Notes: generated by a model not told the origin, from the letters alone. Shown: positions 25,585 to 34,637, numbered from the stretch's first letter. The stretch: 64,000 bases of DNA from Roseivivax jejudonensis (GCF_900172265.1 NZ_FWFK01000005.1:186001-250000); one strand, 5' to 3'. Translations and numbers: made by a program.

Positions 25585-27069
25585 ATGCAGGACATTCCGG
25601 GAAATATCGAGATCAGAACGCCGGCCGCACACGCGCCCCGGACGTTCGATGACCCGGAAGAGGCCGTGGCCTGCCTTGCCGCACTCTACGACGAGGCGGT
25701 CGATTTCCTGACCGGCGCGTTCGAGACGGCGATGCGCGAGGGACACCCGGGCATGCGCCAGCGCGCCTTCTACCCCGAAGTGCGCATCACCACGACCAGC
25801 CATTCCAAAATGGACAGCCGGCTGAGTTTCGGCCACGTCGCCGCGCCCGGCACCTACGCCACCACGATCACCCGGCCCGACCTGTTCGAGCATTACCTGC
25901 GCCAGCAGCTCGAGCTTCTGATCCGCATGCACGGAGTTCCGGTGCAGGTCGGCCCGTCGTCGGTGCCGATCCCGATCCATTTCGCGGTGGCCGCGAAGTC
26001 GGACATCACCGTGCCGCAGGAAGGCGCCGCCGCGTTTCCGTTGCGCGACGTGTTCGACGTGCCGGACCTCACCTCCACGAACGACGACATCGTCAACGGC
26101 ACCCACACGCCGGAGGTCGACGGAACCGAACCGCTCGCGCTCTTTACCGCACAGCGGGTCGATTATTCGCTCGCGCGGCTCGCGCATTACACCGCGACGG
26201 ATCCAGAGCACTTCCAGAACCACGTGCTGTTCACGAACTACCAGTTCTACGTCAGTGAGTTCGAGGCCTTCGCCCGCAAGATGCTGGCCGATTCCGACAG
26301 CGGCTACACCAGCTTCGTGTCGACCGGGAACGTCGAGATCACCGATGCCGAGGCCGAGATCGCGCCGGTCCTTAAGATGCCGCAGATGCCGACCTATCAT
26401 CTGAAGCGGCCGAACGGGGCGGGCATCACGCTTGTCAACATCGGCGTCGGGCCGTCGAACGCGAAGACCGCGACCGACCATATCGCCGTGCTGCGCCCCC
26501 ATGCCTGGATGATGGTCGGGCATTGTGCGGGGCTGCGCAATTCGCAGTCGCTGGGCGATTTCGTGCTGGCGCATGCCTACCTGCGCGAAGACCGGGTGCT
26601 CGACGACGACCTGCCGGTCTGGGTGCCGATCCCGGCGCTGGCCGAGATCCAGGTCGCGCTCGAGACCGCAGTGGCCGAGGTCACGGAGCTGTCGGGTTAC
26701 GAGCTCAAGCGCGTGATGCGGACCGGAACGGTCGCCAGCGTCGACAACCGCAACTGGGAACTGCGCGACATGTCGGGGCCGGTCCAGCGGCTATCGCAGT
26801 CGCGGGCCATTGCGCTCGACATGGAAAGCGCAACCATTGCGGCCAACGGTTTCCGGTTCCGGGTGCCCTACGGGACGCTCCTGTGCGTGTCCGACAAGCC
26901 GTTGCACGGTGAGTTGAAGCTGCCCGGGATGGCCACGGACTTCTACCGCACGCAGGTGGCACGGCATCTGCTGATCGGCATCCATGCCATGGAGCAGTTG
27001 CGCGAGATGCCGCTTGAGCGTATCCACAGCCGGAAATTGCGCAGCTTTTATGAAACAGCATTTCTTTGA
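25585..27069 (+). CDS. amn: AMP nucleosidase
   Basis: 494 residues from the ATG at 25585. The enzyme splits AMP into adenine and ribose 5-phosphate. The N-terminal regulatory domain (YPEVRITTTSHSKMDSRLSFG region) and the C-terminal phosphorylase-like domain are both visible. The latter includes ALDMESATIAANGFRFRVPYG and LLCVSDKPLHGELKLPG. Length agrees with E. coli Amn (484). It is followed by the HU gene but separated from it by a 127 bp promoter region. Confidence 0.94.
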   Translation: MQDIPGNIEIRTPAAHAPRTFDDPEEAVACLAALYDEAVDFLTGAFETAMREGHPGMRQRAFYPEVRITTTSHSKMDSRLSFGHVAAPGTYATTITRPDLFEHYLRQQLELLIRMHGVPVQVGPSSVPIPIHFAVAAKSDITVPQEGAAAFPLRDVFDVPDLTSTNDDIVNGTHTPEVDGTEPLALFTAQRVDYSLARLAHYTATDPEHFQNHVLFTNYQFYVSEFEAFARKMLADSDSGYTSFVSTGNVEITDAEAEIAPVLKMPQMPTYHLKRPNGAGITLVNIGVGPSNAKTATDHIAVLRPHAWMMVGHCAGLRNSQSLGDFVLAHAYLREDRVLDDDLPVWVPIPALAEIQVALETAVAEVTELSGYELKRVMRTGTVASVDNRNWELRDMSGPVQRLSQSRAIALDMESATIAANGFRFRVPYGTLLCVSDKPLHGELKLPGMATDFYRTQVARHLLIGIHAMEQLREMPLERIHSRKLRSFYETAFL

Positions 27070-27121
27070 TGAGGATTTGCGACGCGCTGTGCGCGATTCC
27101 GCACTGGCGCACCGCAATTTC

Positions 27122-27150
27122 TTGTGTTCTCACTCAAGATTGAGTTTATT
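27122..27150 (+). promoter_or_regulatory. Possible HU promoter with an inverted repeat in its spacer
   Basis: TTGTGT (27122-27127) and TTTATT (27145-27150) are 17 bp apart. Between and touching the second hexamer lies ACTCAA-GA-TTGAGT (27132-27145), a perfect 6 bp inverted repeat placed where a repressor would block RNA polymerase. The hexamers match consensus only in part. Confidence 0.4.
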
Positions 27151-27196
27151 CGGCGCGATATGGCGCAAGACCTGTGGCGGTAAGGAGGCCGACTGA

Positions 27197-27484
27197 ATGG
27201 CGAAGGCAATGACGAAGACGCAGCTCGTGGCAGCTCTCGCAGAAGAGATGGGCAGCGACAAGAAGACGGCTGGCGCCGCGCTCGATGCGCTGACCGGCAT
27301 CATCACCAAGGAAGTCGCCGACGGTGGCGCGGTGACCCTCCCGGGCGTCGGCAAGATCTATTGCCGCGAGCGTCCCGAGCGCATGGTGCGCAACCCCGCG
27401 ACCGGCGAGCAGTTCAAGAAGGACGCCGACAAGCAGGTCAAAGTGACCGTTGCGAAGGCCCTGAAGGACAGCGTGAACGTCTGA
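27197..27484 (+). CDS. hup: HU-family DNA-binding protein
   Basis: 95 residues, typical for HU/IHF-like nucleoid proteins. The pattern MTKTQLVAALAEEMG at the N-terminus and PGVGKIYCRERPERMVRNP in the DNA-binding arm are characteristic; the basic arm ends with GEQFKKDADKQVK. TAAGGAGG precedes the ATG, a very strong ribosome-binding site that fits an abundant protein. A GC hairpin with a short T-run follows the gene. It is monocistronic. Confidence 0.96.
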   Translation: MAKAMTKTQLVAALAEEMGSDKKTAGAALDALTGIITKEVADGGAVTLPGVGKIYCRERPERMVRNPATGEQFKKDADKQVKVTVAKALKDSVNV

Positions 27485-27510
27485 TCCTCGCACTTCGGTG
27501 CTCGATGGAC

Positions 27511-27535
27511 AGGCCGCCCTCGGGCGGCCTTTTCC
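27511..27535 (+). terminator. Intrinsic terminator of the HU gene
   Basis: GGCCGCC-CTC-GGGCGGCC followed by TTTTCC, 27 bp after the HU stop codon. This is the clearest Rho-independent terminator in the window. Confidence 0.8.
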
Positions 27536-27665
27536 ATTTCTGCGCGACGATCGCGCGCTTCTGCCACGCGGGCGGCAGGCGCCGAGGACACTTGCAATCG
27601 GCGCCGAAGAAAGATTCTTCCGGTTTAAAACTATACATTTGGAACATCTTTTCCCTTGACGCGGA

Positions 27666-27695
27666 ACCGGGTCACGGCGCCCGGGTTGTTTTTCT
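27666..27695 (+). other. Hairpin with T-rich tail in the BCCT leader
   Basis: CCGGG and CCCGG around TCACGGCG, followed by TTGTTTTTCTC, lie about 70 bp upstream of the BCCT start. It could be a weak terminator or leader attenuator. The stem is only 5 bp, so this is tentative. Confidence 0.25.
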
Positions 27696-27757
27696 CATAC
27701 GCGGCACCATCCCGCGGGTGCGGCGGTACGTTCCAGCAAGCGTATTGGAGACTGATC

Positions 27758-29446
27758 TTGGAAGATCTTGCCCGCCGCCTCGGTCTGAAGACCGATCCCG
27801 TCATTTTCTTTTCCGCCGCCATCTTCATGGTCTTTTTCGCCCTGGTGCTGGTGATCTTCACCGATGCGATCGGAGACGGGTTCGCCGCGGCGCGATCGTG
27901 GATCGTCACCAATCTCGGCTGGTTCTTCATCCTCGGCGTCAACGTCTGGCTTGGCTTCCTGATCTGGGTTTCGTGCAGCCGCTACGGGCACATCCGCCTC
28001 GGCGGGCGCGCGGCCCGGCCCGAATACGGCAACATCTCGTGGTTCACGATGCTCTTTGCCGGCGGCATCGGGACCGTGCTCATGTTCTGGGGCGTGGCCG
28101 AGCCGATGAGCCACTTCGCGACGCCACCGCTGCCAGGCGTGGAGCCGCATTCGGCCGAGGCGGCGCAGGACGCGATCTCGATCGCGCTCTACCATCTCGG
28201 ACTGCACACCTGGACGATCTTCACGCTGCCGGGGCTGGCCTTTGCCTACTTCATCTACCGCTACCAGCTGCCGGTGCGGGTAAGCTCGGTGTTCTACCCG
28301 CTCCTGAGAGAGGGCATCCACGGCCCGATCGGCAAGACGATCGACGTCGTCGCGATTCTCGGCACGCTGTTCGGCGTCGCGGTTTCGCTTGGACTCGGGT
28401 CGAGCCAGGTGGCCGCGGGCCTGAACGAACTCATGGGCACCGGCGACGGGCCGGGCGTTCAGATCATCATCATCGCGATCCTGACGGCCGTGGCGGTGGG
28501 TTCGATCGTCGCCGGCCTCGACAATGGCGTGCGGGTTCTGTCGAACTTGAACATCGGCATGGCCATCGGTTTGATGCTGTTCGTTCTGGTCGCCGGTTCG
28601 ACGCTGTTCCTGCTGCGCGGGATCGTGGAAACGGCGGGCCTCTACCTGTCGAACCTGCCGCGGCTCGCCTTCTGGAACGATATGCTGGCCGATCGAACGC
28701 CCGACACCGAAGGCTGGGGCTGGCAGGGGTCGTGGACCGTGTTCTACTGGGCCTGGACCGTGACGTGGTCGCCCTTCATGGGTCTCTTCGTGGCGCGCAT
28801 CTCCTATGGCCGGACGATCCGAGAATTCGTCATGGGCGTCCTGCTGGCGCCGTCGCTCTTCACGTTGATCTGGTTCGCCATATTCGGCTGGCAGGCGATG
28901 GGCTTCGACGGCATCGGCGCGGAAAGCCGCGAGCAGATGGGCGAGGCCGCGGGCCAGCTGAGCCAGGCGGTGTCGGACTCGATCCCGCTGGCAATGTTCG
29001 CCTTCCTCGAGAATTTCCCGTTCGCGACCTTCCTCCAAGGCTTCGCGGTGCTCGTCGTGGCGATCTTCTTCGCCACGTCGTCCGACTCCGCGTCGCTCGT
29101 CGTCGACATGCTGTGCACCGGCGAGGCCGAGGCCGGACCGGTTCAGCAGCGGCTGTTCTGGGGGATCGCGGAGGGCACGATCGCGATCCTGTTGATCGTG
29201 CTTGCAGGCCAGGCCGGCCTGACAGCCTTGCAGCAGGTCATCACGGTGGTCGGGCTGCCGATCTTCTGCCTCGTCTTCATGATGATCCCGGCGGTGATCC
29301 TTGGCCTGATGGAAGAGGAGCTCGACTACGTCTCGGTGGGTCCGCGTCCGCAGCCGTCCGACCTGCACAAGGAGGAGAACGCGAGTTCGGTCTACGACAC
29401 CGCACGAAGCAGCGGCGGCGCCGCCGAACCGTCACCCGCCGAGTAG
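27758..29446 (+). CDS. BCCT-family betaine/choline/carnitine-type transporter
   Basis: 562 residues from a TTG at 27758; GGAG lies seven bases upstream, and the next coding match begins exactly there. About twelve membrane segments are visible. The family signature SWTVFYWAWTVTWSPFMG is followed by ARISYGRTIREF. The glycine segment in the substrate region reads AGGIGTVLMFWGVAEP. BCCT carriers take up trimethylammonium compounds such as glycine betaine, choline or carnitine, usually with Na+ or H+. Some members accept ectoine or DMSP, and the substrate cannot be fixed here. The 3' end overlaps the convergent GNAT gene by 15 bp. Confidence 0.92.
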   Translation: MEDLARRLGLKTDPVIFFSAAIFMVFFALVLVIFTDAIGDGFAAARSWIVTNLGWFFILGVNVWLGFLIWVSCSRYGHIRLGGRAARPEYGNISWFTMLFAGGIGTVLMFWGVAEPMSHFATPPLPGVEPHSAEAAQDAISIALYHLGLHTWTIFTLPGLAFAYFIYRYQLPVRVSSVFYPLLREGIHGPIGKTIDVVAILGTLFGVAVSLGLGSSQVAAGLNELMGTGDGPGVQIIIIAILTAVAVGSIVAGLDNGVRVLSNLNIGMAIGLMLFVLVAGSTLFLLRGIVETAGLYLSNLPRLAFWNDMLADRTPDTEGWGWQGSWTVFYWAWTVTWSPFMGLFVARISYGRTIREFVMGVLLAPSLFTLIWFAIFGWQAMGFDGIGAESREQMGEAAGQLSQAVSDSIPLAMFAFLENFPFATFLQGFAVLVVAIFFATSSDSASLVVDMLCTGEAEAGPVQQRLFWGIAEGTIAILLIVLAGQAGLTALQQVITVVGLPIFCLVFMMIPAVILGLMEEELDYVSVGPRPQPSDLHKEENASSVYDTARSSGGAAEPSPAE

Positions 29447-30133
29447 ATCTGACAGGCGGGCGCGCTGCCGTCCGCCCGCATCGAAATTGGCCGGATCGAG
29501 CCAAGCCCGAAAGGCCGCCCTCAGGGGCGGCCATTCCCTGTCGAGAATCGAAAACCACGCTGTGTCGCGATTGCGCCCCTTGGTCACCGTCGCCTGCCGG
29601 TGCGTGCCTTCGTACGTGAAACCGAGCCGGTCGGCCGCCGCGCGCGACGGTGCGTTCAGCGCATCGCATTTCCATTCGTAGCGGCGGTAGCCGAGCTCGT
29701 CGAAGGCGCGCGCCATCATAAGGACCATCGCCTCTGTCGACATGACGGTGCGCTGGAGCCGCGGCGAGAAAGTGATCCAGCCGACCTCGAGGCTGCCGGC
29801 CTCCGGATTGATCCGCAGGTAGCTGGCGGTACCGAGCGGCGTGCCTGCGGAATCGAGGACCGTGTGAAACAGCGGATCTGCGCTGGCCTGCATCTGCTCG
29901 AGCCGTGCGCGCATCTCCGCGATATCGCGCGGCGGGTCGACCGGGAGGTAGGTCCAGTTCCGGCCCTCGGCATCGTCTGAATAGGCCGCGAAGAGCGCGT
30001 CCGCGTGATCGGGCGTCGACGGCACGACCGAACAGGTGCGACCCCGCATCGGCGTGCTCGGGGGCAACGGCCGGGGCAGGTCGAGCGCGACCGGCGCGCC
30101 GACGGGTTGCCCCAGCGCGTTCGTGACCGTCAC
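29432..30133 (-). CDS. GNAT family N-acetyltransferase
   Basis: 233 residues from a GTG at 30133, the GTGA overlap with the aminotransferase stop; no in-frame ATG upstream fits. The N-terminal NALGQPVGAPV segment and a following RPLPP are typical of a RimJ/RimL-like GNAT subgroup. The core shows LGTASYLRINPEAGSLEVGW and, near the C-terminus, RAAADRLGFTYEG, the acetyl-CoA and fold motifs. Substrate is unknown. The GTGA overlap suggests coupling with the upstream aminotransferase, although functional linkage is not evident. Confidence 0.85.
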   Translation of the reverse strand: MTVTNALGQPVGAPVALDLPRPLPPSTPMRGRTCSVVPSTPDHADALFAAYSDDAEGRNWTYLPVDPPRDIAEMRARLEQMQASADPLFHTVLDSAGTPLGTASYLRINPEAGSLEVGWITFSPRLQRTVMSTEAMVLMMARAFDELGYRRYEWKCDALNAPSRAAADRLGFTYEGTHRQATVTKGRNRDTAWFSILDREWPPLRAAFRAWLDPANFDAGGRQRARLSDLLGG

Positions 30134-31521
30134 CCGAAAACGCGACCCAACGCGCCGTCCAAGCCATCCACGATGGCGTCGATATCGCTCTTGGTGGCGA
30201 TAAGCGCGGGCGAGAAGCACAGCGTATTGTTCTTGCCGGGCACCGACCGGTTCGTCGCGCCGATGATCAGGCCCTGCTTCATGCAATCGCCGACCACCGC
30301 CTTGACCTGCGCTTCCGGCACCGGTTCTTTCGTCGCGCGATCGCTCACCAGTTCCGCGCCGAGAAACAGGCCCTTGCCGCGCACGTCGCCGATGACGGCG
30401 TGCCGGTCCTGCAACGCGCCCAGCCGCTCGAGCATGTAGGCGCCCATCGCGGTCGTGTTGTCGAGCAGGCCCTCGTCCTCGATGATCGCCATGTTCTCCA
30501 GCGCCGCGGCCGGCCCGGCGGTACATCCGCCGAAGGTCGAGATGTCGCGGAAATAGTCCATCGGATCGCTTTCGTCCGACTTGAAGAGGTCGAACACCTC
30601 CTCGGTCGTGGTCAGGCAGGCGATGGCCGCGTAGCCCGACGCCACGCCCTTGGCCATCGTCACCATGTCGGGCTCGACGCCGTATTGCTGGTAGCCGAAC
30701 CACGTGCCGGTCCGGCCGACGCCGCAGACGACTTCGTCGATATGCAGGAGGATGTCGTACTTGCGGCAGATCTCCTGCACCTTTTGCCAGTAGCCCTCGG
30801 GGGGCGGGATCACGCCGCCGCCGGCGGTGACGGGCTCCAGGCACAGGGCACCGATCGTATCGGGCCCCTCTCGCAGGATCACCGCCTCGATCTGGTCGGC
30901 GGCCCATTCGCCGTAGTTGTCCTCCGGCGCGCCGTCCTGTTCGTGGCTGCGGTATTCGAGGCAGTGCGGCACGCGCACGAAGCCCGGTGCGAAGGGGCCG
31001 TATTGCGCGTTGCGCTCGTCCTGCCCGCCGGCCGAGAGACAGCCGATCGTCGTGCCGTGGTAGTCGCGGTCGCGGAACAGGATCTTGTGCTTGCGGCCAC
31101 CATGGCGCTTGTGCGCGATCTGGCGCACCATCTTGAACGCCTTCTCGTTCGCCTCGGACCCCGAGTTGCAGTAGTAGACCCGGCTCATCCCCGGCATCTT
31201 TTCGATCAACCGTTCGGCGAACAGCGCGCCGGGCACGGTGCCCGCGGCCCCGGCGAAATAGTTCATCTTCAGGATCTGGTCATAGACCGCCTTGGCGATG
31301 CGCTCGCGTCCATAGCCGACATTGACCGTCCAGACGGCGCCCGACACCGCATCGAGATGCTCTTTCCCCGCCTGGTTCCAGACGCGCATCCCCTTGCCCT
31401 CGATCAGGATATTGGGATCCGACGTCTCCCACGGCTTGTGCTGACTCAGGTGGTGCCAGACATGCCGCTTGTCCGCGGTCACGATATGGCTGAAGTCGTT
31501 CGGCTCGAGCGTGCCGTCCAT
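30130..31521 (-). CDS. tpa: Class III aminotransferase, taurine-pyruvate aminotransferase type
   Basis: 463 residues from the ATG at 31521, with GAGGAG upstream. The N-terminus (HVWHHLSQHKP, EGKGMRVWNQAG, DAVSGAVWTVNVGYGRERIA) and VYYCNSGSEANEKAFKMVR match my memory of Tpa from taurine-degrading alphaproteobacteria and Bilophila. That enzyme transfers the amino group of taurine to pyruvate, giving sulfoacetaldehyde and alanine. The PLP lysine lies in VTMAKGVASGY near residue 288, preceded by HIDEVVCGVGRTG. No sulfoacetaldehyde acetyltransferase (xsc) or taurine importer is nearby. Another omega-amino acid is therefore possible as substrate. Confidence 0.75.
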   Translation of the reverse strand: MDGTLEPNDFSHIVTADKRHVWHHLSQHKPWETSDPNILIEGKGMRVWNQAGKEHLDAVSGAVWTVNVGYGRERIAKAVYDQILKMNYFAGAAGTVPGALFAERLIEKMPGMSRVYYCNSGSEANEKAFKMVRQIAHKRHGGRKHKILFRDRDYHGTTIGCLSAGGQDERNAQYGPFAPGFVRVPHCLEYRSHEQDGAPEDNYGEWAADQIEAVILREGPDTIGALCLEPVTAGGGVIPPPEGYWQKVQEICRKYDILLHIDEVVCGVGRTGTWFGYQQYGVEPDMVTMAKGVASGYAAIACLTTTEEVFDLFKSDESDPMDYFRDISTFGGCTAGPAAALENMAIIEDEGLLDNTTAMGAYMLERLGALQDRHAVIGDVRGKGLFLGAELVSDRATKEPVPEAQVKAVVGDCMKQGLIIGATNRSVPGKNNTLCFSPALIATKSDIDAIVDGLDGALGRVFG

Positions 31522-31572
31522 GGCGGGGCTCCTCGGGGGGCAGGGGCCGGGGGCGCGCCGCGTCCCGGCGGG

Positions 31573-31590
31573 TTTGACCGTCAGGTCAAA
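31573..31590. promoter_or_regulatory. Operator-like palindrome upstream of tpa
   Basis: TTTGACC-GTCA-GGTCAAA is a perfect 7 bp inverted repeat, 52 bp upstream of the tpa start codon. A closely related sequence, GACCGTCCGGTCAAA, lies upstream of bztA at 34666-34680. The spacing suits a dimeric regulator such as a TetR-family protein, but none is encoded next to it. Confidence 0.5.
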
Positions 31591-31701
31591 ATCCTGCACC
31601 GCGCCGGCGCCGCGTGCAAGGGCGCCCGCCGGCGCCGCATACAGCGGAGCCCGCCGGCGCGCGCTTGACTCCCGAACGGGCAGACGCGACATGCCTCTGC
31701 C

Positions 31702-32079
31702 ATGAGCTTCACCCTTCTCCAGGTTGCGCTGGGTGGCGCCGCGGGCGCTGTCGCCCGGTATCTGACGGGCGCCGCGCTGATGCGCGCGCTGGGGCCGGGT
31801 TTCCCGTGGGGCACGGTCGCGGTGAACATCGCCGGCTCCTTCGCGATGGGCGTCCTCGTGGTGGCGCTCGCCCATCTTGGGGCGAACCGGGTGGCGCCGC
31901 TCCTGATGACCGGGCTTCTCGGCGGGTTCACCACGTTCTCGGCCTTCTCGCTCGACGTTGTCACGCTCTGGGAGCGGGGTGCGGCGGGCACGGCGGTGCT
32001 CTATGCCGCGGCGTCGGTCGCACTGTCGATCGGTGCGCTCGTCGCCGGGCTGGCGCTGGCACGGAGCGTTACGGCATGA
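31702..32079 (+). CDS. crcB: Fluoride ion exporter CrcB/Fluc
   Basis: 125 residues with four membrane helices. The conserved GGFTTFSAFSLD segment and the early GGAAGAVARYL match the Fluc channel family, which lets fluoride leave the cytoplasm as an antiparallel dimer. The TGA overlaps the ATG of the pseudouridine synthase gene (ATGA). I looked for a fluoride riboswitch upstream and did not see one. Confidence 0.95.
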   Translation: MSFTLLQVALGGAAGAVARYLTGAALMRALGPGFPWGTVAVNIAGSFAMGVLVVALAHLGANRVAPLLMTGLLGGFTTFSAFSLDVVTLWERGAAGTAVLYAAASVALSIGALVAGLALARSVTA

Positions 32080-33119
32080 GCGGGGTTCAGACGGTTACCG
32101 TGGGGCCGGGCGACGGCGATCAGCGGCTCGACCGCTGGCTGAAGCGGCTGTTCCCGCATCTCGCGCAGGGCCGGATCGAGAAGATGTGCCGCAAGGGCGA
32201 GCTTCGGGTCGACGGCGGTCGCGTGAAGAGCGCGCACCGCCTCGCCGTGGGGCAGAAGGTGCGGATCCCGCCGATCCCCGAACCGGGCGAGGTCGCCTCG
32301 CGTCCCAAGCCCGGCGTGTCCGACAAGGACGCCGCGATGATCCGCGACTGCGTGATCTTCCGCGACGACCACATCATCGCGCTCAACAAGCCGCCCGGCC
32401 TGCCGAGCCAGGGCGGGTCGAAGCAGACGCGCCACGTCGACGGCCTGTCGGAGGCCCTGATGTTCGGGCTCGACGAGCGCCCGCGCCTCGTGCACCGGCT
32501 CGACAAGGATACCTCGGGCGTCCTGCTGCTGGCCCGGACGCGCGCGGTGGCTAAGGCGCTGTCAGAGGCGTTCCGCGCGCGGGAGTCCCGAAAGATCTAC
32601 TGGGCCGCCGTCGCCGGCGTGCCGCAGCCGGCCATGGGAACGATCCGCTACGGCCTCGTGAAGGCGCCGGGTCACGGCGCCGGCGGCGAGGGCGAAAAGA
32701 TGCTCTGCCTGCATCCCGACGACGTGCCGTCGACCGAAGGCGCGAAGAACGCGACGACCGACTACGCGGTGCTGTCGCGGCTCGCCACCCGCGCCGCCTG
32801 GGTCGCGCTGGTGCCGGTCACCGGGCGCACGCACCAACTGCGCGCGCACATGGCCGAACTCGGCCACCCGATCGTGGGCGACGGCAAGTACGGTGGATCC
32901 GGGCAGGAGAACCTGGGCGACGGCTGGGGCGCTCAGCTTGGCGGAGAGATCAGCCGGAAGCTGCACCTGCACGCGCGCATGATCGCGCTGACGCATCCGG
33001 TCACGGGCGCGCGCCTGACCTTCACCGCGCCGCTGCCGGAGCACATGATCCGCACGTGGGATACGGTCGGCTGGGATCCGGCCGACGTTCCGACCGATCC
33101 GTTCGTGGAGGAGGCATGA
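32076..33119 (+). CDS. rluC: RluA-family 23S rRNA pseudouridine synthase
   Basis: 347 residues. An S4-like RNA-binding domain at the N-terminus (GDQRLDRWLKRLFPHL, IEKMCRKGELRVDG) precedes the catalytic domain, which shows RLVHRLDKDTSGVLLLAR with the catalytic Asp and later VTGRTHQLRAHMAELGHPIVGD (both family hallmarks, the latter in two parts: VTGRTHQLRAHMA and ELGHPIVGD). RluC-type enzymes modify uridines in 23S rRNA. It overlaps crcB upstream and the HAD gene downstream (ATGA at 33116), as part of the crcB-rluC-HAD-ATP12 run. Confidence 0.92.
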   Translation: MSGVQTVTVGPGDGDQRLDRWLKRLFPHLAQGRIEKMCRKGELRVDGGRVKSAHRLAVGQKVRIPPIPEPGEVASRPKPGVSDKDAAMIRDCVIFRDDHIIALNKPPGLPSQGGSKQTRHVDGLSEALMFGLDERPRLVHRLDKDTSGVLLLARTRAVAKALSEAFRARESRKIYWAAVAGVPQPAMGTIRYGLVKAPGHGAGGEGEKMLCLHPDDVPSTEGAKNATTDYAVLSRLATRAAWVALVPVTGRTHQLRAHMAELGHPIVGDGKYGGSGQENLGDGWGAQLGGEISRKLHLHARMIALTHPVTGARLTFTAPLPEHMIRTWDTVGWDPADVPTDPFVEEA

Positions 33120-33796
33120 GCGACGATCTGCGGCTCGTGATCTTCGATGTCGACGGCACGCTCGTCGACAGCCAGGCCGACATCCTCGCGGCGATGGATC
33201 GCGCCTTTGCAGCGACGGACCATCCCGTTCCGGGACGCACCGATATCCTGTCGATCGTCGGGCTGTCTTTGCCCGAGGCGTTCGAGCACCTGTTGCCCGA
33301 TGCCGCCGGACCGGTGCGGGCGCGCATGGTCGACGCCTACAAGGACGCCTATACAGAGCTGCGCGCCGCCGGCGGCGTGGCGTTGTCCTCGCCGCTCTAT
33401 CCCGGCGTGCGTGCGATGCTCGACCGACTGCACGGCGTACCGACGACGCTTCTGGGTGTGGCGACGGGCAAGTCGCGGCGCGGTCTGGACAAGCTTCTGG
33501 AGGGGCATGATCTGCGCAGCCTCTTCGTCACCCGGCAATGCGCCGACGACCATCCGTCGAAGCCGCATCCCGCGATGCTGCTCGAGGCGCTCGCGGAGAC
33601 GGGCGTGCCGCCGCACCGCGCGGTCATGGTCGGCGACACCGAGTTCGACATGGCGATGGCCGCCAGCGCCGGCATTCCGGCGATCGGCGTCAGCTGGGGA
33701 TATCACCGGCCGGAGCGGCTGTCGGCGGCGCACGCGGTCATCGATCACATCGACGAGTTGCCGGCGCGGCTCGAGACGATCTGGGAGTCAGCATGA
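33116..33796 (+). CDS. HAD family hydrolase, phosphoglycolate-phosphatase-like
   Basis: 226 residues. FDVDGTLVDS near the N-terminus carries the HAD nucleophile Asp. TGKSRRGL, KPHPAML and VGDTEFDMAMAASAG are the later HAD motifs. A helical cap follows the first motif, as in Gph/PGP-type phosphatases. Substrate is not predictable. The start overlaps rluC and the stop overlaps the ATP12 gene, so the unit is co-translated. Confidence 0.9.
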   Translation: MSDDLRLVIFDVDGTLVDSQADILAAMDRAFAATDHPVPGRTDILSIVGLSLPEAFEHLLPDAAGPVRARMVDAYKDAYTELRAAGGVALSSPLYPGVRAMLDRLHGVPTTLLGVATGKSRRGLDKLLEGHDLRSLFVTRQCADDHPSKPHPAMLLEALAETGVPPHRAVMVGDTEFDMAMAASAGIPAIGVSWGYHRPERLSAAHAVIDHIDELPARLETIWESA

Positions 33797-34506
33797 GCGA
33801 GTGGGCGGCCAAGCGGTTCTGGACCGATGCCACGGTTGCGAGCGAAGCAGACGGTCACACGGTGCGCCTCGACGGGCGGCCGGTGAAGACGCCGGCCAAG
33901 GCCCCTCTGGTGGTGCCGACCGCGGCGATGGCAGCGGCGATCGCCGATGAATGGCAGGCGCAGGGCGACAAGATCGACCCGCTGAGCATGCCGGTCACCC
34001 GCGGCGCGAACGCCGCGATCGACCGCGTGCGGCCCCAGCACGCCGACGTCGCCGACATGCTGGCGGAGTACGGCGACGCCGATCTGCTGTGCTACCGCGC
34101 CGACGGCCCCGAAGGGCTCGTCGAGCGGCAGGCGGCGGCGTGGGATCCGCTGCTCGACTGGGCCGCGCAGACGCTCGGCGCGCGGCTCGAGCCCCGGACC
34201 GGAATCATGCACGCCGGACAGGATGCACACGCGCTGTCGCAACTGCGTGGCGCCGTGCACGCGCTGGACGCGTTCGAGCTGACGGCGTTTCACGATCTGG
34301 TGTCTCTGACCGGGTCGCTCGTCATCGGCTTTGCAGCCGAGCGGGGCGCCCACGCGCCCGAAACGCTCTGGGCGGCCTCGCGGATCGATGAAACCTGGCA
34401 GGCCGAGCTCTGGGGCGAGGACGAGGAGGCCGCGGCTGCCGAAGACCACAAGCGCGGCGCGTTCATGGACGCGGTGCGATTCCTGTCGCTCGCCCGGAGT
34501 CACTGA
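33793..34506 (+). CDS. ATP12 family F1-ATPase assembly chaperone
   Basis: 237 residues. WAAKRFWTDATVASEADG, VRLDGRPVKTPAK and the ADLLCYRADGPEGLVERQAA region match the ATP12 family. ATP12 binds free F1 alpha subunits until the ATP synthase head is built; it is shared by mitochondria and alphaproteobacteria. The start overlaps the HAD gene by 4 bp. A possible terminator lies about 110 bp downstream. Confidence 0.93.
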   Translation: MSEWAAKRFWTDATVASEADGHTVRLDGRPVKTPAKAPLVVPTAAMAAAIADEWQAQGDKIDPLSMPVTRGANAAIDRVRPQHADVADMLAEYGDADLLCYRADGPEGLVERQAAAWDPLLDWAAQTLGARLEPRTGIMHAGQDAHALSQLRGAVHALDAFELTAFHDLVSLTGSLVIGFAAERGAHAPETLWAASRIDETWQAELWGEDEEAAAAEDHKRGAFMDAVRFLSLARSH

Positions 34507-34617
34507 CGCCGGTCCGCACCGCCGCACGTTGCGGCAAGTGTTGAAAAGACAGGCAATCGGCCCCGGCTTTGGCTTGACCTCTCAAAACGATTGCGCCCAC
34601 ACTCGGGCGTGTTGACC

Positions 34618-34637
34618 GCCGGGCTTGCCCGGCTTTC
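34618..34637 (+). terminator. Possible terminator between ATP12 gene and bztA
   Basis: GCCGGGC-TT-GCCCGGC followed by TTTCG. The stem is perfect over 7 bp but the loop is only two bases and the T-run is short. Confidence 0.4.

Noticed and set aside
22822-26574. A 1250-codon minus-strand open frame from petP into the AMP nucleosidase region
   Set aside because: Only its last about 169 codons are petP. The rest is antisense or off-frame to ilvE, topoisomerase IB and amn.
27758-31521. BCCT transporter plus Tpa as a taurine uptake and degradation unit
   Set aside because: The genes are convergent, not an operon, BCCT carriers are not established taurine importers, and no xsc gene is present.
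31573-31590. FNR/FixK-type site reading of the tpa palindrome
   Set aside because: The TTGAC half-sites are six bases apart; FNR-type sites have four. A different dimeric regulator is more likely.
31600-31701. Fluoride riboswitch upstream of crcB
   Set aside because: No resemblance to the conserved fluoride-aptamer elements was found in the short gap, and crcB is likely expressed with rluC.
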